A stretch of DNA of 64,000 nucleotides from the NCBI GenBank assembly GCA_963920705.1, contig OY987228.1, forward strand, positions 21,274,565 to 21,338,564, written 5' to 3'. Below are positions 58,101 to 64,000 of the stretch, one piece after another (position 1 is the stretch's first letter; the number at the start of each line of letters is the position of its first letter). The DNA is from Odiellus spinosus (Eukaryota; Arthropoda; Arachnida; Opiliones; Phalangiidae). Below the pieces are notes generated by a model. It had not been told where the DNA came from. It ran no database searches and was given only the letters and a program-made list of their open reading frames with translations. The translations under genes were made by a program, and so were the position numbers.

Positions 58101-58507
58101 TCAGAGGTATATAATAACCTCCTTCGGGGGGAAGTATGAAAGCCCCTATACTACCAATGCTAAAAATCACGAACAACAAGAGCCCGCTGCTGACTATCTA
58201 GGCCACTAGCTCGCGCTGGACTTCTCAATGTCGCTACTCTAGTAAATGGTCTTTGTATAAACAAGACGGCTCGATTTGTGTTTGGAACTTCCTGTCTCGG
58301 GAGTCAGGCTGTCTGTTAAATTGGAGTCGAAGGTTGACTTCAGCTCGCGAGTTCCGGAAGTGTGCGTAGGGAAAATTTAGTGAGGTTCAAAATGGTGTAA
58401 CTATTTTTTGGGAGTAAAGCGGTGTGTCGATCCGTCGCGATCTTGTTGTTCGTCGATTTTGCCTACCTTTCATACTTCCCCCCGAAGGGGGTTATTATAT
58501 ACCTCTG
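58101..58507 (+). mobile_element. Family E MITE copy E2 (407 bp)
   Basis: Termini CAGAGGTATATAATAACC and the complement. A perfect 7-bp target-site duplication ATTTTAT lies at 58094-58100 and 58508-58514. Sequence and orientation are nearly the same as E1, 53 kb away. Confidence 0.96.
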
Positions 58508-58514
58508 ATTTTAT

Positions 58515-59703
58515 ACATTTTTATTTCTTTTTTATCTTTTTTTAAATTTTTAGGCGTTTAGAACCATTTGAGGGTGTGGCTATCCTTTGTCTTAACCATC
58601 TTGTTAATATTATAGTATATATGTGTTTATATAGGCTATGTATATATATATATTTTTTCATTTCTTCTTTCATACAACACGGAGCGTATACGGTTGATAA
58701 AGTAAAACGTCAGGCATTAGATCGTTAGCTGGTGATTTTTAATGACTTTTTTTTTTTTTTCTTCTTCTTCGCTCTATTCGACGAGAGCCAAATTTCGATC
58801 CATTTTTGCATTAAAAGAGAAAATGGGAGGACCTAGTAACACCCACAATTCTTACCCACCCCTCTCTCTCTCTCATTTTTTATATTCAAAACTATAACAG
58901 AAAGTAAGGTAGTAGCTGCCTTTTTTAAATCCTATTAAACTAACCATAATTCCTTCTTATAACTCCACTAACAGTTCGCGATGAAAATAAATTAATGTGT
59001 GTGGGGGAGGGGAATTTTTGGCGTCCGGTCAAAAGTATAACGGACAATTTTTGGAAAGGAAAAAAAAAATATCAGAAATATTTTATGTATATATTCGTAT
59101 ATAAGCAATGAAATTTTTAGGGGACATTTTCGTGATACATAACGATTAGGTTAGTTAAAAGAACGCCACTATTACGAGCGCACACACAATTCTAACTATA
59201 TATACACTGACCCCCTCCAAGAGGTCCAGTCAATTCAAAACTTAATTCCCCTCCCACCCCTATCTCGCAAACTTTATTACTCATGGAAATACACTATACC
59301 CATATTTTTTTTTAACTTCATTTATGCTTGTTCAACGTTTTCGAGATAATGGGTATATATAAAAATGAATGCTTGAATTTTCTTTGAACATGCTCCACGC
59401 AAATCCACTTTCTTTTTCAAACAAAGGGAGAATGCAGCCCAATCAAAAGAGTTTTTATTTTTCATAGATATTCTCTGTAAATAAAAATGTCACAAATTAG
59501 GCTTAACTAGGGTTCAGAGAGTTTGAAATCGAGCTGAACATAAACAATTTCACTTTAGTTTGAAACGTTTTATTAATGTCCGAATAAAACACGCGCTTCT
59601 AACGTGATTGGTCGAAAACTAACGGTTTATCTAAGATTTTTAACACTATCCTTTGATTTTGCCAATTAAGTTTCATTGAAACAAATAAATTTAAGGGACT
59701 GTA
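58515..59703. other. Non-coding sequence, one family C end
   Basis: AT-rich sequence with T/CTT runs at 58747-58772 and a (CT)n run at about 58862-58874. AAAGGGAGAATGCAGCCCAA at about 59424 looks like a lone family C-type end. Confidence 0.45.
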
Positions 59704-59707
59704 TTAA

Positions 59708-59917
59708 AGGGAGGATGCAACCTAACAACAAGTGATTTTTTTATCGATTCCTTATTGTTTAAATAGGCCTAAATCTCGCTAAGCCTATTTTCAGGGTAAG
59801 TTTTAAATTTATTTCTAGTTTAATATTTGTATTGTAAACTTTTTATCGATGGATTAGGCCTATTTAAACGATAAGGAATCGATAAAAAATCACTTGTAAT
59901 TAGGTTTCATTCTCCCT
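59708..59917. mobile_element. Family C-like foldback MITE (210 bp, TTAA-flanked)
   Basis: It starts AGGGAGGATGCAACCTAA and ends GGTTTCATTCTCCCT, flanked by TTAA at 59704-59707 and 59918-59921. The arms pair through AAGTGATTTTTTTATCGATT, CCTTATTGTTTAAATAGGCC and their complements, around a loop of about 75 bp. Its ends match family C, but the interior differs, so it is a separate family using the same ends. Confidence 0.88.
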
Positions 59918-59921
59918 TTAA

Positions 59922-61118
59922 GGTGCGCATTTTTATCTTGGTGCTTTCAAGTCTAGCTCTGGATTAACTTCGACTTAATACCACTTCCGTAAAATCTGTA
60001 GACTGATTACGCGATTACTTAATGCTAAATACGTACTTAGTTACGTCATCAATTTAGTACAGTCAAAGCTACAGGCTTTTACACCGAATACGTGTAATGA
60101 TCAGCCCCTGAACCTAATTATATGAAAAATATAAAATCTCAACAGTTATTTATTTTTTTTTTTTTTTGAGAGTGACAATGCTATGACGTCATAAAATGGG
60201 TAAATTTCAGAAAAAAGAAAGTCGATTTTTCAACCGGAAAATTATGATTTTATTGATCTTGGAAACGTCCAATACATATTTAAAATTAAAAAAAAATACC
60301 GTCCACAATTATTATATACTGTCCCTTCGATATCATTTATTATTTTTATTGATATTATTATCATATTTAACTGCCAGTCTTTACCTTTATTGCATCTAAA
60401 AAAGAGGTTAAACTATGCTTGGTACGTATATTTAATTCCACCTTAAGTTGAGAACACGCTTAAAGCTAGATTACCCGTTAGAATCAAAGTAACCTAAGTT
60501 AGCTGTTGCTACCAATTCGAAGTGAAATTTATTTTTATATAAAATATATTTTTTTATGATTGACCAAGTCCCGTTATATTTTCTAATCGATCTTGAGGCT
60601 CTTTTTAAAAACAGCTTCTCTGTTCCCGAATCAGGGTGAGTTTTCAGTAACTTCAAATCAATAGCTATATTTATCGAGTAAAATGTAATCAGAGTTATTG
60701 AAGTAACTTCATTTAAATTGAAAATTCCATCTGATATGTAATAAGGATTTATTTCTTCGGCGTGTTTCTTTACTTAGGGGAGGAGTTAAATTGTATTATC
60801 TCCAAATACTCCTCTTAATTTGGACTTCGTAAATAACGAACTAATTTATTTGTTAGCTTTTTTTAAATTAGTTTTTTTTTCTTTCAATGGAATAAATTAA
60901 ATTTATAAATTTTCAAAATACCTTTTTTATTTTGTATCAAACTCGTTATTATTATAATCAAATTTAAATTTTAAGAATTAGTTTGCATGTTGAAGCGAAT
61001 TTTTAAGCTGTAAGATTAAATTTAACTGAGGTCTAGAAAGTTTACGACCCTACGATTTCAAAGATTAGTTTCAAGCTTGATTTCAAACTTAAATTCTAAT
61101 ATACCGTGGGTTCTATGG
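59922..61118. other. Non-coding sequence, nothing recognised
   Basis: AT-rich. One CRE-like TGACGTCA lies at about 60183. The block GTACAGTCAAAGCTA at about 60059 also occurs inside family L at 43884, suggesting a distant relative. No gene was recognised. Confidence 0.45.
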
Positions 61119-61403
61119 GTCATTTTAAGACAAAAATGTTCTATGACGTTTTGTCGTACGGGGCGTCGTTTAAGAGTTACGAAATGAATCATGTACGGAT
61201 GACCCCTTAACGTACATTAATAAACGTATTTTTATCAAGCGCATGCTTCTAAAAAAACCAGCTAAATAATTAAACGTATTTTATCATTGAGTATACGTTT
61301 ATTAAAATACGTTAAGGGGTCATCCGTACATGATTCATTTCGTAACTCTTAAACGGCGCCCCGTACGACAAAACGTCATAGAACATGTTCGTCTTAAAAT
61401 GAC
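61119..61403. repeat. 285-bp foldback palindrome with about 120-bp arms
   Basis: The left arm GTCATTTTAAGAC...TGTTCTATGACGTTTTG...GACCCCTTAACGTA and the right arm TACGTTAAGGGGTC...CAAAACGTCATAGAACA...GTCTTAAAATGAC are near-perfect complements around a loop of about 40 bp. The 7-bp flanks do not match (TCTATGG, AAATAAA). It ends 24 bp before element G2. Confidence 0.92.
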
Positions 61404-61427
61404 AAATAAAATGCCATACGGTAATAC

Positions 61428-61743
61428 CAAGAATTCATTCAGGTTCCATAAGAATATGGGAGGGCCGCGATTCAATTACCATCCTCCCAAACTTTGTAGC
61501 AAAAGTTCGTCTGCTTCGAATCGATTTTTCAAGTAAATCGCTCCTGACATCTATTATTAACCCGCGCCACTAACGACCTTGACATAATATTTTGGGTAAT
61601 AAAAATGGAGCCGACCGAAAAAAGATCTAAGCGTACAAATGTTGGTAAAATTGCAGACGAACTTTTGTTACAAAGTTTGGGAGGATGGTACCAGAGGCTA
61701 AAGCTATGCTCCCATATTCTTATGGAACCTGAATGGATTCTTG
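61428..61743 (-). mobile_element. Family G MITE copy G2 (316 bp)
   Basis: Termini CAAGAATTCATTCAGGTTCC and GAATGGATTCTTG, with arms of about 85 bp. A perfect 7-bp duplication GTAATAC lies at 61421-61427 and 61744-61750. It is in opposite orientation to G1. A short open frame (61330-61536) crosses the boundary with the upstream palindrome and is not a gene. Confidence 0.95.
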
Positions 61744-61750
61744 GTAATAC

Positions 61751-62403
61751 TTCTTATCTTAACATGGTTAGTTAGTTTAGTATTGGTTGCTAGCTTTTTT
61801 CTGGCGCCCTCGCGTTCTTAATTTAGCAACCATTTACCACAATTTTTGCCTCCTCCGTTTCTCTGTTTCCCAACTCCTTTTCGTTCTCTCTAGAGATTCA
61901 TTACTCGGCGTAATGCAATTAAATCTTGGAGAGTCAACTTTTAATCCATTTTTCCCCTTTTTTATTTTTACTTTTCTCCACCAGCTTTCTTTGCCTTGTT
62001 ATTTTTATTTAATTAAAAGTCTCCTGAATTGGCTACGGAGTTTTAACCATTATAAACTAATTCAAAATATCGCTCGTGTGGTTAACTCTAGTTGTTTAAT
62101 TCCCCCCTAACTTCAAAATACAGTCATACTCAATTTAAAATTTTAAAAAATTATTTAAACAAATTATAATTAAGTAAAGAAAGGCGTTAGCTCCGCCGCC
62201 TTTCCGAGCTTTTGACGATATTTTCAATTAAAAATACGACCCCAATTTGTGTTTGTTTTTAAATTAATTACTCGAATTAAAACTTTTATTTGACTACCCA
62301 AACTTTAATAATTTTATATTGGTTGGTTGGTTCGTATTAGAATTTAAAATTTACCCTCAAATGTATACGCGCCTTTTTTGTTTTAGTTTTGATATATGCC
62401 TAG
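61751..62403. other. Non-coding sequence, nothing recognised
   Basis: Pyrimidine-rich then AT-rich. A 107-codon frame at 61787-62110 is hydrophobic by composition (T-rich codons) and not recognisable. Confidence 0.4.
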
Positions 62404-62407
62404 TTAA

Positions 62408-62694
62408 AGGGAGAATGAAAGGCCAAAACAACCTATTTTTAATCGATTAAGAATGCTAAAATAATGAGAAAAATAATAATATAACTCACCAAAAATATTT
62501 CGTTATTTTATAATTAATTTCCAAAGTTCCGATGCTAAGCCTAGGCTGCCTAGCTCGGTGAACTAGGCTAGCACGACCCGTATTTTTTTTTAATATTCGC
62601 GGCTGTTCTTGTCGCCAATCACGAGCGAGTACGCGTATTTTAAAAATACGCTTACTCGCTCGTGATTGGCGACTAGATCAGACGGGAATATTAA
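62408..62694. mobile_element. Family C foldback MITE, copy C3 (right arm truncated)
   Basis: It starts AGGGAGAATGAAAGGCC after TTAA (62404-62407). The left arm is complete and the central palindrome passes through GCGAGTACGCGTATTTTAAA. It stops around GGGAATATTA, where about 170 bp of the right arm is missing. Confidence 0.88.
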
Positions 62695-63145
62695 CCTAAT
62701 GGAAATATTATTTTATTAAAATAAATCCAAAAAAAAAATCTGTTCCACCTTTAGCTCGTAGTTTCCATTTAAATGTAATTTAAAATATTTAATCGTATAT
62801 ACCGTCTAGTTAAAGGTTAACTAATTAAGTTTTGCTCATTAAAGTTTAAAAGTTAATTATATAAATACTATTAAATTAAGGCACCAAACTTAAACTTTTA
62901 GCATTTTAAAATTCAAAATCTTTTATTGAAATTTAATTGCCCTACTTTGATAAAACTTATTTTAGTTTTAATTAGTTAAAAGTACTATTAACTAACAATA
63001 ATCTTTATGAAATACCAAATAATGACCTAGATGCAGAGTTATTCTAAACGTTTATCCTCGCATGTTTGATAACGATTTCTGAAAGTCTCAAATCAAGAAG
63101 AAACACTGAATTAATTGCCTATCAATTATATATTTTAATTTTATC
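62695..63145. other. AT-rich sequence, nothing recognised
   Basis: AT-rich sequence. CACCTTTAGCTCGTAGTTTCC at about 62739 resembles a reversed family D end. No gene was recognised. Confidence 0.4.
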
Positions 63146-63152
63146 ATATTAT

Positions 63153-63491
63153 CAGAAGCCGATGAAACCCTCCTTTGAAGTCTATTACTCCCGGGTCTTG
63201 TCAACCCCTCTCTGTATGGGTTAGTTTCAAAAAGCGCGATTCGTACGCCTCCTAACGGTAGATATTTTCGGAGCGGGAGCTCGTCGAGCGAATATCTCTA
63301 GCAGCCTTGGAGTTCGTCAAAAAAAACGTCGTCGTTTGTGGAGAGAGAGAATTTCCAATTTTCCGTAGACAGGGGGGTATGAAGTAGGACCCCTCCGATC
63401 TCGTAAAATTATGAATTTTACCCATACAGAGAGGAGCGCTATATGGAATATTAGAGTAGTAGACTTCAAAGGAGGGTTTCATCGGCTTCTG
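63153..63491 (-). mobile_element. Family A MITE copy A10 (339 bp)
   Basis: Termini CAGAAGCCGATGAAACC...CGGCTTCTG with target-site duplication ATATTAT at 63146-63152 and 63492-63498. Subgroup 2, reverse orientation. Confidence 0.95.
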
Positions 63492-63498
63492 ATATTAT

Positions 63499-64000
63499 TG
63501 AAAAGCCATATTCAAAATTGTACACCTCTGGGTTGAAGCATTCTTAAGAAATGAAAATGTCAAAAATATATATGCCTAGGTCATTGTTTTCCTATATATG
63601 ACCTATGGTCATGGGATGTTCAGATTTAGAAACAACAGGGGCGTTCAGAATTAGAATCGTTCGTTCAGAATTAGAAGCCGCTACTGGTGTCTTTAAAACT
63701 GCGTCTGCGTCAAAAGTACGCGTCATGGAATGACGAAAACTAGCGCAACGGGTTCGCGACTATTAAAACTTGATATTAGATAGTTAACTTCGTCGCTAAA
63801 ACTTCCATAGCAGACGAGATCTAAGATTTCTTAAAAAGTGTTCAGAATTAGGCGACCCTACCCTAGTCTATTTCTAAAACGAAATTAATGATAATTGTCC
63901 TACGAAAGGCTTGGACAAGTAACTTTCCTGAATGTTTTAATACGCGAACAAGGCTTATTTTTAATATTATAGAATTGATAAAAAATCCCAACATTTTCCT
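63499..64000. other. Non-coding sequence, possible family B remnant
   Basis: CATTCTTAAGAAATGAAAAT near 63540 and ATAATTGTCCTACGAAAGGC near 63890 resemble interior family B words, but termini are absent. No exon was recognised at the window end. Confidence 0.4.

Noticed and set aside
61330-61536. 68-codon frame at the palindrome/G2 junction
   Set aside because: It spans two unrelated hairpin elements and their boundary.
45495-64000. Remaining NAB exons (rest of NCD1, NCD2)
   Set aside because: I looked for a Gly-Asp-Asp-Val-Gln-Gln-like exon on the + strand and found none. They are assumed to lie beyond the window, but a short diverged exon could have been missed.

Overview
This is a eukaryotic, metazoan nuclear window: AT-rich, mostly non-coding, with spliceosomal introns, many short interspersed repeats and no bacterial-style gene packing. 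I recognise one gene. It is the 5' part of a NAB (NGFI-A/EGR-binding protein) co-repressor homologue on the + strand. The key evidence is an exon at 45393-45494 that encodes the start of the NAB conserved domain 1. Two upstream exons (29112-29289 and 44689-44760) join to it with consistent splice phase and consensus GT/AG sites. The rest of the gene is not recognisable before the window ends, so the following intron is at least about 18.5 kb unless a small exon was missed. The AT bias, dispersed MITEs and the NAB sequence suggest an invertebrate animal, possibly an arthropod. The species cannot be fixed from the sequence.

Layout. 0-7 kb is AT-rich sequence full of MITEs (families A, B, E), ending in a 17-unit, 31-bp minisatellite at 7.5-8.0 kb. 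8-29 kb is nearly free of MITEs. It contains GC/CpG-rich and pyrimidine-rich stretches (especially 12-14.5 kb), a 16-20 bp tandem array at 21.3-22.0 kb, and the region upstream of the first recognised NAB exon. 29.3-44.7 kb is a giant NAB intron. It holds hairpin elements of family C, family A and B copies, and a strong CpG-rich island at 35.7-37.0 kb that may be an internal promoter. 42.7-45.9 kb is a dense nest of transposons around two small NAB exons. 46-64 kb is intron or downstream sequence with further MITEs, a 34-bp minisatellite and two large palindromes.

The most interesting observation concerns transposons. Four unrelated non-autonomous families (A about 337 bp, ten copies; E about 410 bp, two copies; G about 317 bp, two copies; L 219 bp, one copy) all end in CA...TG. 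Of the 15 copies, 13 are flanked by perfect 7-bp target-site duplications. All 13 sites begin with a purine followed by T, and 11 of 13 have A at position 6 (consensus RTNNNAY). This points to one transposase type with a symmetric GT/AC-like target preference, resembling a 7-bp version of the P-element target. The ten family A copies also form two subfamilies, with two copies that look like reciprocal mosaics. I saw no transposase gene, no tRNA or rRNA gene and no CRISPR array.
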